Origin: Enoplolaimus lenunculus
Taxonomy: Eukaryota; Nematoda; Enoplea; Enoplida; Thoracostomopsidae
Direction of reading: 5' to 3'
Assembly: GCA_030248215.1 (NCBI GenBank)
Contig: JASANG010000733.1
Location: forward strand, 310,001 to 374,000
DNA length: 64,000 nt
Made by a program: the position numbers and the translations under genes. This document shows positions 13,001-26,500 of this stretch, piece by piece. Each line of letters opens with the position of its first letter. The first letter of the stretch is position 1. The notes beneath the pieces are model-generated. The model was not told the origin of the DNA. It worked only from the letters and a program-made list of their open reading frames with translations, and did not search any database.

Positions 13001-14293
13001 AAATGTTTTAATAACGAAGTGGACGCGTGCTCAAACTTATTTAACATCTCACACAACAACGTTACACGCGGCAATCATATGAAGCTTTTAAAACCCAAAT
13101 TTCAAACTAACAACTGAAAACAACACAGCTTCCATGTAACAATCATTTAACGCTTGGAATTCGCTGAGCAACATGGTATTTTTACTTACCAACCTCGTCT
13201 AAATTTAAATAAAGAGCTGGACAAAGTTGATTTAACAAATTTTTGCTGTATAATCGAAAATTAGGTTAGATATAAGTAGGCTTGTTCCATTGAGACAAGA
13301 AGTTTATTTGGACCGAAAGCACGACAAAATATGCATTTAGTATAAATAGTACAAACACAACCAAGTTGACAAAATCATTGAATAGGAAAAGTTAGAAAGA
13401 CGGCATGCTTTCTAACTATTTTTATTGGTTGTAATATTCAATGTAATTTTATCTCTTGTTCGTCCGACTTACATATATACGTACGTTATTCACCAATAAA
13501 GAATGAATGAAATATTTCACAACTTTGATGATTAGGCTTTTACACGCGACTAAGATTTCAAAAATGGTTTATACGTAGTTTCCGTTTTACTAAAATAGCT
13601 GTCGTCTTAATTAATGAAGCGATAAGCGTATTATTAGAGTTAATGGTTTAAAATGTATACACCTCCTAGTCAGTAACACACATATAACCCTTTTGTTCCA
13701 AATAGCCAATGGTTAATAATTTGAATCAGCTGATCGCTGAAGCGTTTTATAATGTTCAAATGTCAAATTTGACTCGTTCTCATTGGATTGAAGCCTGTCG
13801 TCTGTCTGGTACCTCTCGGGTGAACCGGTCGCCCGGGTACGGAACGGCGAGGGATCCGGTTAATTAGACGAAGATGGTCCGTTTAAAACTTATGGATCAA
13901 AGATGGCACGTAATGGAGCCGATAGGTGGTTTTTAGAATTTAAGTATCCGGTAAGATGGCGATATCAATGGTGTAGCCAAGTGTGTTTAATGGTCAACTC
14001 ATCAGCCTTGCATTTGCGATTGTTATCCAGGTGTTTTCAGTTATTTTTTTCAGTTAAAACAGATACGATCCAGTTTGGCATTGCATAGGACGTCGTATCC
14101 TTATTTCCAAAATGTAGGGATTTGTAAATTTAATATGTTTAATGGAATACGTTGTGCTTTCGATCCAAATGAACTTTTTGTCTTGTGTTGAATCAGTAAA
14201 AATTTGGTAACGAAACGTTGTTGTTGTTGTTGTTGTTGCTGCTGGTGCTGTTGTTGTCGTTGTTGTTTATGATGATGTTGTTGCTGCTGGTGC

Positions 14294-14336
<43 letters not shown>

Positions 14337-14479
14337 GATGATGTTGTTGCTGCTGGTGCTGTTGTTGTCGTTGTTGTTGTTGATGATGTTGTTGCTGCTG
14401 GTGCTGTTGTTGTCGTTGTTGTTGTTGCTGTTGTTGTTGTTGCTGCTGGTGCTGTTGTTGTCGTTGTTGCTGCTGGTGC

Positions 14480-14543
<64 letters not shown>

Positions 14544-17500
14544 CTTGTTGTTCTTGATGTTGTTGCTGCTGGTGCTGTTGTTGTCTATGATGATGTTGTT
14601 GCTGCTGGTGCTGTTGTTGTTGTCGTTTGTGTTGTTGATGTTGTTGCTGCTGGTGCTGTTGTTGTTGTTGCTGTTGTTGTTGCTGGTGCTGTTGTTGTTG
14701 TCGTTGTTGTTATTGTTGTTGAAACAAGCTTAGTGGCGTGGTCATAGACTCGCCACCGGGTGTCAGGTATGTTTTGGGACAAGAAGTTTATTTGGATCGA
14801 AAAACATGAGAAAATATGCATTTAGTATAGTACAAACGTTAGTGGCTATTATTTTGGGGGGGACATAACAAAATAAAGACGTTTTTGCGTATTAAGTTGC
14901 AATTATAGCGTGATATAATTAAAATTTAAATGCATCATATGTACTTTTGGGCGTTTTAGTGCGGTTCGTATAAGCTCAGCTGAGCAGCAACGATAGCGAC
15001 ACACATACGTACTGTGTAGTATACAGAACATTATTGAAGCCAACGGGGTGTAAAATTGGCCGACTGTAATTCTCTCGCAGCATGTGATTTTAACTTCACG
15101 TCGTCGAGTTTGTGACTTTAGAGCCGGCTGAGGGTTTCAAACACTGGGGGACAGGAACAAATTTCGGTTGTGGGTGGCTGGGTGGGCACGGTCACACACA
15201 CACACGCGCGGGCGCCTACTGATTATTTTTTTGTACTTTCCAACACGACGTTTTTTTTGAGAAATATTTGATGGGGGGGGTGATGACTCTGATCGGTTAA
15301 AATTTGTCAAAAAATTACGACGAATGCGCTTTCACCGTTCGGTCGCTGCCCTGCCAAACGCCGTCCCCCTGGGTATACATATTTGCTGCAAAATCGATGC
15401 GGTGAACTTGAACTGATATTGAAGACAAAAGACACATTTAAAGACTGTTGAATGGCAGACGCGCGTGGGTTGTAGAGTCGGGGGAGTACTGGAGTCGGGG
15501 GAGGACCGCAACCAATCAAATGGGGATAATCTGATAATTAAGAGAGACGCTTAAGCGTTGTTACCCGGGGTTCAGTTAACTGTGAGAGACGATTGGGTCG
15601 ATTATAAGCTTATGACCGCCGGTTGGCAGGGGATGTCGCGTAGTCTCACGAGACTGTCAGTCAAGGTAGGAACCGGGACTTCAGACCTTTCAACTACGCA
15701 GCTGGAAAAGCGGGCTAGAGCGGGGATCGAACTCTCAGCCTATGGATCCTTAAGCGAGCACTCTACCACTGCGCCACGCAGCCCGCCTCTTCAACTGCAT
15801 GCTTCGTCGACTATATGTGTCGACCGTGCAACACAATGTGCAATGCGTTTATTGCATATGCACCAGGACAAGCATGTCTCACATGCTTACAGAGACCAGC
15901 ATCCTATTCGGTCAACAGTCAAAATTGACAACGAATGATTTGTTTCAAGGGGAGGGACAGGGGATACTGACGGTATCGGAATTTGTGAAGAAATGAGTCA
16001 AAAAACGCTTACAGGTTTGTGAATAACCGATTGGTTGAATTATACAGGTCGAAAAAATTTTGGCCGGGCGTAAAACGTTGGCATATACCGGTCGCAAACA
16101 CCACAGAAAATTAACTAATTGCTATTGGCCGCGACTGGGGCCAATGGCGGAGGGTACTTTGAGGGCTTGTGTGAGATGGATATTTGAAAGGGTTCGTTCA
16201 GTTTAAAAATAGATGGAAAAGTTTCTAAGCAAGTGTTACCTTTCCCATACATTTATGATGTGCCTTTCGGAAACCGAAGCCTATGCCTGTTTGGGTTAAA
16301 GTATACAAGAGCCACTACTTATTCACAATTATATATGTTTAAGTAGGTGAGATGCTGTAGTGACCGAATAAGATGGGGTGGTAATAAGAGGCGGTCTCCA
16401 TTTTGAGTCTCTACCAAAAGAAACCTGTATCCTTAATTAGAGTGCGTTAGCGGATAGTATCCATAAGGCATAAACTCATAATTACGAGTCCATAAAAGGT
16501 ACCATTGCAACAGAATGGCCTAAACTGCTCAAATATATAACTGACACTCAGAAAACCCGCACATAAACTTTATTAAATCACGAAAAAGGAAAAAGATTAA
16601 CGGACATGGCAATCATCAAAACTAGTGCTTCAGAGCAAGTCAGTTTTGTCCTAAACAAAGCATATAAAAAGAAGGATATGCGTCCAATTAACATGGGGTG
16701 AGTGAAAAAATGACTACAGGGCCAAATAAAGATGAGTTCGAAACTTTATAACATACTGTAGTTTTGAAAGTACATTCCTAAGTATAACCTTGTACTATCG
16801 CTCAAGCTATTGACACAAGACAAATAAACGTTTTATTCAACGGATAATTGCAACGCCAGATATGTATGTATATCAGTAACGAAGGGCGGGCTAAAAATAA
16901 ATAACAGTCCGTAACCGAATAACAAAGGGTTTCCCTCTGGAGAGGCCAATAAATATCAGCCCCCCTCCCTCTTATTCGGGTCACTACAGTATCTTGTTAT
17001 AAAAAACTCAAATTCTAGCCATTGCATTTGGTTTGTCGTTGGATATGGACACTTGTGTATTGGATATGGACACTTGTGTATTGGATATGGACACTTGTGT
17101 ATTGGATATGGACACTTGTGTATTGGATATGGACACTCGTGTATTGGATATGGACATTTGTGTAGTTGATCCTATGCATCTGTCTTCAAACGGCAGGTGC
17201 TGTACTGATTGTAAGCTTATAGATAAGAGCGGTGTTAAACAGTATACTAAAGGTGTCATCAAAATGCATATATTAAAATCGAATTTGTAGAGCATTATTG
17301 CTCTTGTCATGTGCCTCTGTTCCGTCTGTTTACAACACAAGGTAGGTGGGCGCGGCATCTATTACAGCGCCGATATTTGTAATAAAATCTTTTTTAAGTG
17401 CCGCCCTCTTAAGCAGAATTGAGAAATGCCGGCCGCAGCCTGTAAGGTTAGCAGCACTAAACTGCTTAACATTGTTGTGTTTATGGTGTGTTTTATTATT

Positions 17501-20500
17501 GAAATAGTGAAATGCATAAAATTTGCATACAATACCGACGATTGCTCAAAGTGCAAACAGCGTTTAAGACGTAGTATTTCACGTTGTTGAAGAAGCGTTA
17601 ATAGCGTATTATTGAGGGTCAGGTCGCGATTTTGATACGGTTTACGTCCGAGAACAAGTTAAATATCCGTGGTGGCGGATCCCAAAAATTTGTGACGGGA
17701 TCGTACCGTACAGTATGTAATTTGTGAATAAACGAAACGGTGTGAGCGAGACACCAAACACATTTGTAGAGTAATTAGTAGGACAAAATTTTGGTTTAGG
17801 TCAGACCGACCAGTTGTGGTATCCGAGATTTGTTAGACGGTGATGGTCTGGGCAGCCGTGGTGCCCTCGAATCCGCCATTGCTGTTAGTCTTGATAAAGC
17901 GGTCTCTCATTTTCAACGGCTCAAGATGGGGTTAGAACAACGTAGAGTTACTTATCAAATGTAATTGTGAAATTTATAATATATTGCATCATATGCAGTT
18001 TATGCATGCAGTTGTATAATTGAAGGAGATGGCAACGAAATTTCTATGATAAAGATGAAATGGATTATGTTTAAATTCGTTACGAAGTGGACTCGTGCTC
18101 AAACTTATGTAATATCTCACACAACAACGTTACGCGCGGCAATCATATGAAGCTTTTAAAACCCAAATTTCTAACTAACAACTGAAAACAACACAGCTTC
18201 CATGTAACAATCATTTAACGCTTGGAATTCGCTGAGCAACATGGTATTTTTACTTACCAACCTCGTCTAAATTTAAAAAGAGCTGGACAACGTTGATGTT
18301 AACAAATTTTTGCTGAATAATCGAAAATTAGGATAGATATAAGTAGACTTGTTCCTTTGAGACAAGAAGTTTATTTGGACCGAAAGCACGACAAAATATG
18401 CATTTAGTATAAATTGTACAAACACAGCCAAGTTGACAAAATCATTGAATGTGTGCAATACACCCAAATAAAGGAAAAGTTAGAAAGACGACATGCTTTG
18501 TAACTATTTTTATTGGTTGTAATATTCAATGCAATTTTACCTCTTGGCTCGTCCGATCTTTATATACATACGTTATTCGCCAATAAAGAAATGACACCAC
18601 GGGGTACAACCGGAATTCGTGTTCCGGCCGGAATTCAGTCGCTGTTCCGGTAAAACTTAGTTGGTGTTGGAGTATCCTGTATAACACAAACTAGACCTGC
18701 GTGTCAAATAACTATGGATCCGCAGTGTTGTCTGTTAGATATTGTGGATCAAGATCATCAAATGGGGTTTTGCGTATCAAGATCATCAAATGGGGTTTTG
18801 CGTCTTGATCTTGTAAAAGTGTAGCTATGTACTTTTGTAGGTTGTTTTGCTTCACTTACGGCATGATACATAATTGATGGATAAAACTGGATCAAGGGCG
18901 AAATGCAAGAAATCTGCATAAAGCTATTTTGCATACTGAAGTTGGAAAATTTCATGAGCCATGTTTTGGGGGCGAAGGTAGATTACTATTTTTGGTTCCG
19001 TGTTCTATTCTGGGTGTTTTGGTTATATTTCATTTTTGCCACTTAACGCACAATAAACCTACGTGGTATTTAACTATTAATACGTGATATTTAACTATAC
19101 TTTTAGCGTTACATTTATATTGAAATGTGGCGGGTGTGTTGTTGTGGTGTTATCTGCTAACCAAAGTCGGCAGTTTGTGTGGTTGTGCCTACTTCCACAA
19201 GCGTGAACCTAAGCGTAAGCCTAAGCCTAAGTTATACCAAAATAAATCGAAATATTTACAAAAAACACTGCGCGAAAAGGAAAAGTGTACAAGAGCCACA
19301 AATATTAACTGTGTTATATCGACTATTTGAATAACGTCTTTCTGTTTAATCTGACCAGTACCACGATTGGATATATATAGTAAATTTTATGAGTGACCTA
19401 TTGAAATATTTGAATTGTCCAGCGAAGAAGTGGACATGTATTTTGTCGCAGATTCAATTATTTGTGTGTACTTGAGAGTGTCGTTTGTCAATCACAGTGT
19501 CAGATTTCGGCTACGTAGAGTAATAATTGTTTCTGGTTGACCTTTGAAGTATTGTCATCAGTTAGTGTGTTGTTGGTACTTTGTTCGTGGGTCAAATCGT
19601 TTCGTGACCGAGGGATTTGATTTGTTGATCGTAATGGCTATGAAAAATTAAACAGCCGATAATGTGAGCAGAGCAAAAGGGCTCTGGAGTGGACGATGTT
19701 TTGGTGTTTTAGAACGCTGAAGTATTCTTCATAGATCCGGTAACGCAGACATATTGCCGGCCGGCATCGCATAATACGTAATTTGTAAGCCAACATTGTT
19801 TTTGGATCGTCGAGAGTTTAGCCAACGTCATTTTTTGGTTAAAGCAATGTCGCTATTGAAATAAAATTTAGCTTGTCAGTGTGTTTGGTTTTGCTTTTCT
19901 TTCTTGATTTATCTAAATTGCTCAAATTCGACCGAAACTTAGGTTAGATATTATTGGATTTCGTTGCCTTTCGGGCCTTAATTTTATTGAGCACCAATGG
20001 TATTGTATGTTTTTCTGTAGTTGTAATTTCTACATGTATTCCAATATTTACTGCTCGATAAACAAATACAAATTATCGCATGGTAAAAGTCAGGGTTCTA
20101 ACAGGAACTAAGTTTTGCCGGAGCGGGAACAGAAGAAACAGGAACAGGAATTGAATTTCTTTGCAAGAACCGGAACAGGAGTAGGAAGCGGAATTTGAAA
20201 TAATTTCCATTATCGAGTTACTGTTGGGCGTTTTAGAAAACCAGCCAAAATCGGCTTAAGCGAATTTTCAGTTATTTCATCATTAACTTTTGCGAAAACA
20301 CAACAAAAGCAGTTAACGAAACTGAAGTAAACGGAAAAACACACGCGTCGAAATAACAATTTTGTACAGACAAAGTTTCTAATATTTGAATAATTACGCA
20401 TAATTATACCACAAAACCGTAAAAATTCCGGTTCCTGCATCTTTGTATGCAGGAACAGAAACAGGAACAGGAATTGATGATTTTTTTGCAGGAATTCCGG

Positions 20501-23500
20501 CCGGAACAAGAATTCCGATCGAACCCTGGTAAAAGGTGTGTATGCTGAAACCGATAAGTAATTTCGGTTTGTTGAAACAATTTTGGAGAAAATACCAGAA
20601 AATTGACAATTCGGTTGCTTAGTTCCCTCTATCAGTGCGTGTAGTCGCTTTTGGCCTTAGTTTCTCTTGTGTTTCTCGCATGATATAAGGGTTATATATA
20701 CCGAAAAATTTTGACCATTGGTCGCTAGTTAACACTGTCCATAGTCATCATGTGTTTACATAAAAGCAGCGATTAGTAGTTGTGTTATGTAATTGGCGCT
20801 ATTCTCGGCGTGGCGTAGTCTTAAAATTGTTTTAGGCATCTAATTGAGATAATTTGATGCTTAGAAATGTAGCTGCTCGCATTCGCTCGAGTTAAATTCG
20901 CGGTTAACCACGCGTAGTCCATTTGCAATAGCGGCGTTGGGCAATTTTTGAGTCAATTGCGGTGTATGATTGTAGTAGAAGCTGGCCGCGGTAAAGCGAT
21001 CTGTGATTGGTTGACGAAGAATGGTCAATGAGCGATGCTACTACGCGGTTTTTAGTATATTTCTTTCTTATTGTTGGACGTAGTTAAGGCTTAGGAAAAG
21101 GCTTAGGCAAAACGTTAGCTTTTTATGTTGAGGCTTAGATAAGCGTTTACTAAGAAAGGCTGTGAAATTTTATATATATGTAGTATATATAGTGTATATA
21201 TAGTGTATGTATATATACACTATGTATATATATGTATATAGTATATACGTATTATTGCTGTATGTAGGTATATATGTGTTGTACCGTGTATACCGTGGAT
21301 GAGTACCAGTATGTCCTGGGTGTAAGGAAGTGGACCAGAGTCGATCGTTGTGATATTTAAATCTGTGTTGATTGAGTTTCAGCGACAACAAAACTGTATG
21401 CTTTTAGTTTGAAATTAATCTCTGTTTGCACAGCCAACTAATATAATCGGTACTATAAACAGTACTAAAGCAGTGACTCTGATAGCATATGTTGGTCTGG
21501 TGGTGGTATTTATGGCCGTTCAGCAGGATTTGTGTTGCTGAATGGATCAAAGTTTCAAAGCTCAAATATTGACATTGTGTAGCTTAACTCGCCGTTGTGG
21601 GTTGTAGCCTTGTTCCTCGTGTTATAACGGGACGCAGGTATAGACTGTGAAACAAACAAAGAAGGAAAGGAAGGATGGAAGGAAGGGAAGAAAGGAAGGA
21701 TGGAAGGAAAGAAAGGAAGGATGAAAGGAAAGAAAGGAAGGATGGAAGAAAGAAAGAAAGCTAGCAAGAAAGAAAGAAAAGAGCATGTAGCAAGGATGGA
21801 TGGATGGATGGATGGTACGAAAGAAGCAAGGAAGGAACGAACGAAGGAAGGATCAAACAAAGGAAGAACGTTTACCAAGAAACAAGTGGAAGAAAGAGAA
21901 TGAGGTTGATGTTATTGGTTTACTAGCGAACAAAGCGTAAACTTTGAAGATTATCAGCTTGGAAGATAAATATTTGTTAAGGTGAACTTGGGGAACGAAA
22001 GATGACGTGTCGATGTGTTATGGACGACGGACGTCATTTGCCTTAAAATAAGGTATAGTTTTACGGACGAAAAAATGTGTGGGGACGGGATGGTAGGCGG
22101 CAAGCAAAAGCGTCTGGAAGGGATCTGTTTTCATTGCTCTTGGAGTGGTCGCACTGGTCGTGCTCTGTAATAGTTGATGTTGAAGTCACCATTACTGTCT
22201 GTCTGTCTGTGATAAAGTGATGCTTTTTGGAATATAAATAAATGTTAAATCCTTAAACACTGCTGGAGCGGAGCCATTTGAAATTGAGCGAGTTTACTGA
22301 TTGGTATCCCGTCAGTATATATATTTGAAAATTTTACCGGAACCGGAAAGTGAAAAATGTATTTCACCAAAAATTTCATTTTAATCCTATTTTTGCTCTA
22401 TTATTTGTGAAATAACCTTAGTCGAACATAGTTATTTATTTTATTTGTTGTATTTTAGATTTTCATCATTGACTGAAGTGAAATCCACCATCAATGGCTT
22501 ATATTCGGAGTACAAGTGGCTTTCAAAAGAGATTCTTAAAAATTAGCAAAGTTAAGAAAACGGCTAAATTATAACACCGGAATTTTTAAATCCGGTAAAA
22601 ATTTACCGGAACCGGAAGGTGAAAAAATGCCGGAAACGAAACCGGAATTCCGGTTGCACCCTGATATACGTATAGCCAGGTCGTGTTATTTATATTTGTT
22701 TTTGGTCAAATTTTAAATGTTATTACGTAAGCATTCGCTGGTCAAGAGCGGTATGTGAATTCATAAAAACTTTAAATGTCGGATTTCAGTGGTCAGTGAA
22801 GCGAGAAAGAGTGACCGCATTAGATCCCTGAAGAGAGTTGTCTTAACCATCAACGTCTTGGAGCGACGGAAATATACGTATATACGTATAACCAGGGTGT
22901 GATATTTATATTTGTTTTGGGTCAACTTTGTTCACTATGGTGTGGCACCAAGGCGGTGTGTGATGTTCGTTTGCAGCGACCAGCCAACCACCTTTTATTT
23001 GATGTGAGTTTACTCAAAGAAATAATGGACAGAAAAGACTTAATTGAAGCCAGGTTTGGCAGGTGGGAGCCAGAGCGTAGCCAGGGGAGGGGCGTTCAGA
23101 TGTCAAACCCCTGTGGTGATTTGTGTTCATGAGTTTTTAGTCACGGTACCGGTTGCAATACAACAAATCACCCCCTCGAATCTTTTTAAGCGTAATGCCC
23201 CCTCTTACTAAAATTCTTGCCGCGCCCATTGGTCGGAGGGTGTTAATGGTGTTTGCTGCTAGTTTTGCCTGTGGGTCGGTCAAGAATTAATAAAAGAAGA
23301 AAGCTTTGTGGGTCTGAATTATTTTTGTTTCTCAAATGTTTCTGGTTCCCACGCACACTTCGGGCTGCGTGGATATATAGCGTCAGGGGTTACAATAAAA
23401 CGACGCTGGTTTGTGGTGATGTGATCATGATGACGACACATTGACTTGATGGACTGAGTACCGACCAAGGTGGGTAGGTTGATTGTGGGTAACAGTATTG

Positions 23501-26500
23501 AAAGAGCGAGATTCGATGATCGGGCAAGGGTTTGAGGATGGGAAAATTAAAATAAAATGTCGGCCTAGCGTTGGTCAAGCTTATTAGGTCACGAATCAAA
23601 CGCTAGCAGTAGGTTGTTAGATATTGGGACGTGTTGTGTGCTGAATAGTTATTTATGGTTGTATCGACGTCACGGCCAATGTAAAAAAACAGGTGCGGAA
23701 TAGTATTATAATAAGCATATTCGTAAGCATAAGCATAAGTGTAAGAATGAGCATATTCCTAAGCCTAAGCCTAAGCCAAGCAAAAAATTAGTCTAAAGCT
23801 AAAGCTTACTCTTTTCTAGTGTCACAGAAATACGTTCCGCCCTTGATCTTTATAGTGGCCGACGTCACGAACGACATAAGGACAGTGGTAGGCGAATGGT
23901 CATTTTTGAGATGGCTGATTTCGGCGTATTTACTGTTGTGGCCAGTTATTCCGAGTGTTAGTCTAAGAGCTTATGTGCAATCGTGTACGTTTTAGGCGTT
24001 ATTGTAATCATTAGGTTGATAAAATTAAATTAAATTATTGTACGGTGAAATGGTTAACAAGCTAGTTAGTTCACCTACAAGACACATACTGAGAACAGTT
24101 TGTAATATTATTGGTCGGCCTGGCGCATCTGATTTTAGTTTTAGTTGAAGGAATAGGGTTTAGAAATACTAGGCTAAGGGCTAAGGTTTGTTTTGTCATT
24201 TGGGTTATTTTTGAATTGGCAACTTTTATAATGTTTGCCAGCTCGCGGTCAACGAATACTGCTGAGGTTTTAATCGAGATAATTGCCTATGCTGTTGTGG
24301 AAAATATACGTATGTAAAGGTATATTTATATTGCTTTTCGTGTACTGGATGAGTCACAATTTTGTCGGGGTTTATTGGTACTATTCCGTAGGTCTCGGGA
24401 TGGCTCATAATGTTGGCGGTAGCTAAGTAGTAATTTTGGGTTGGTATTGGCATACAAGCGGCGCTACCGGGCCAGTTACGGGTATTTGATGTGTCGTAGG
24501 TGCGCTAGGCGATGAGGTAAAATAAAAGTTAGCATGAGTAAACAGTTGATTTTTTGACACTTGTGGTCTATCGCGGAACGCCGGGGCAGCGGCATTGTTA
24601 CCGTAAAATTAAATATGTGTCATGACGTTGTAAGTGTCTGAATCAAGTATGCAAAAGGCGTTTAAAATATAGAACTAAAATATAGGGTCAGTAAGGGAAA
24701 ATATTAAAGTTTAAAAAACACCGCATTTCGATTTCGTTACGGTAATTTGCTAGTCGGTTGTTTGTCATACACCGTGTAATTGGGAACTGCAAACCAATGG
24801 CGGATCCATGGAGGGGCCACCCCGGCCGTGCCCCCCACCCCCAACAGCATCTCGACAAAAATTATATACTTAGCAATTTTGTGACAATAGTTCGTGGTTT
24901 GTGTATAGGTCAAAAGTAAGTTTATTACCTGTGAAATTTTGCCCCCCCCCCCGATTTTGAGATCCTGGATCCGCCACTGCTGCAAGCGATATTCAGCTTA
25001 TTGTTATGGACAAGCAATATTAACGCTTTTGCGATGGACAACCAATACCTACGTATTGGGCGTTTTGCAGTGCGAGCAACGTTGGTTTTATCGGCTATAT
25101 AAGTTTCTGTATTAGGTCGTCAAACGGTACATATTTGTTGATTACTAACCAGGGATGGGCGGTCCCGGTCTCGGTCTCGCTTTTTTGACCAAGACCAATC
25201 GTTCCTGCTAGTAAAACAATGTCAAAAAAATTCACAAATTAAGAGAAAAGTTACCGAATTCACACCATTACCGTTGATTTTGATTTTTCAACATACTTAT
25301 ACTGTTGTTTGTTTTTGGTTTCGTTTGAAAAAATATATACGTACGTACGTATACGTCAATTATTTGGTCATGTATTTTTGAAAGTTATGTAGGCGTTTAT
25401 TCGATAACGTACCACAACTTCGAAGTGTCGCCGATGCTTGGTTAAAACCTACGAGGGCCTGGAGCAGCTACGCCCCGATCTATACCCCGGATTTGGGGTT
25501 CTCACCCCTAAAGGGGCTCCCACCCCTAAAGGGCTCCCACCCCTAAAGGGGCTCCCACCGCTAAAGGGGCTCCCATGCTGACCGGGTGAAACAAAAACCG
25601 CTGAAGTTTTAAAATGCGTCGTCTGGCCTCTCGCTCGCTCCATTCAGGAGTTTGAGGGAGCGCTGTCACCAGAGTCTACTTACTCCGGCACTGAAATGTA
25701 CCAAAGAAAAAACAATTAAGTATCAAATGGAAAACAGTACGTAAATGAGTTGCATGAAAGCATTCAGTGAGTTGTCGATGATAGGTTTCGCCTCTGACGG
25801 GTCACAGCCAGGTGATAAGTAAGTAGCGTTGAGCTCGTACTCTGTGGTTCCCATGTGTCGTATTAAACATAACAAAGGACAAAATATAGGATATTATGTT
25901 ACGTAGCATACATGCCTGTAAACTATCCGGGGTGGTAGTTCAGGGCATAGGGTTACAGTGGTATGAGTGGGGTTACAGCCCTCGGTGTGAGGTTTTTGAG
26001 GCTCTGCTTCTTCGGTGGCATATATATTTCGGTCGTGGATTTAGTGTTACGTCGTACAGTATATTTTGAAAAAGCGATTTTAGCTAGATATATGTTTTAT
26101 TTTTAGCGGAAGTACCGTCATGTTTACCTCATGGGTGTAGTCAACATTTTAGACGGAGGGTGTATAGGCGGAGGTACAGAATATGGACCACCCCCCGCAT
26201 AATATGGAACCCGCTAGAAATGTTATATTGAAAAACAGTTTATTTTGTAGATTTCAGCATGCTGAATTCAGCGGAACCTATGGCCGTTTAAACTTCTCAA
26301 CTTTTCACAACTGATATAAACCATGTACAAACGCCAACCAAATTTGTGTAACGAATAGCCCTGGTAACGCTTATACCCCCACCCTTTGGCTTGTCTTTGG
26401 CTTTGGTGTTCCGAAACGGCACGGCAATCGAAGAACTTTCGGTGGGCTGATTAGGGTTATGGTCGTGGGTAGATAGGCGAACTAAACAAGTCAGCATATA

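Noticed and set aside
14218-14733. 171-residue leucine-rich open frame
   Set aside because: It is the translation of a TTG/CTG triplet array, has no proper start or partner exon, and lies deep in an intron.
17008-17358. Open frames of 116 and 85 residues on both strands
   Set aside because: Both are produced by the 21-base minisatellite, whose unit is a multiple of three.
21555-21903. Open frames in the purine tract (107 residues minus, 67 plus)
   Set aside because: They are low-complexity (Lys/Glu/Arg or Phe/Pro/Ser) and explained by GGAA/GAAA repeats.
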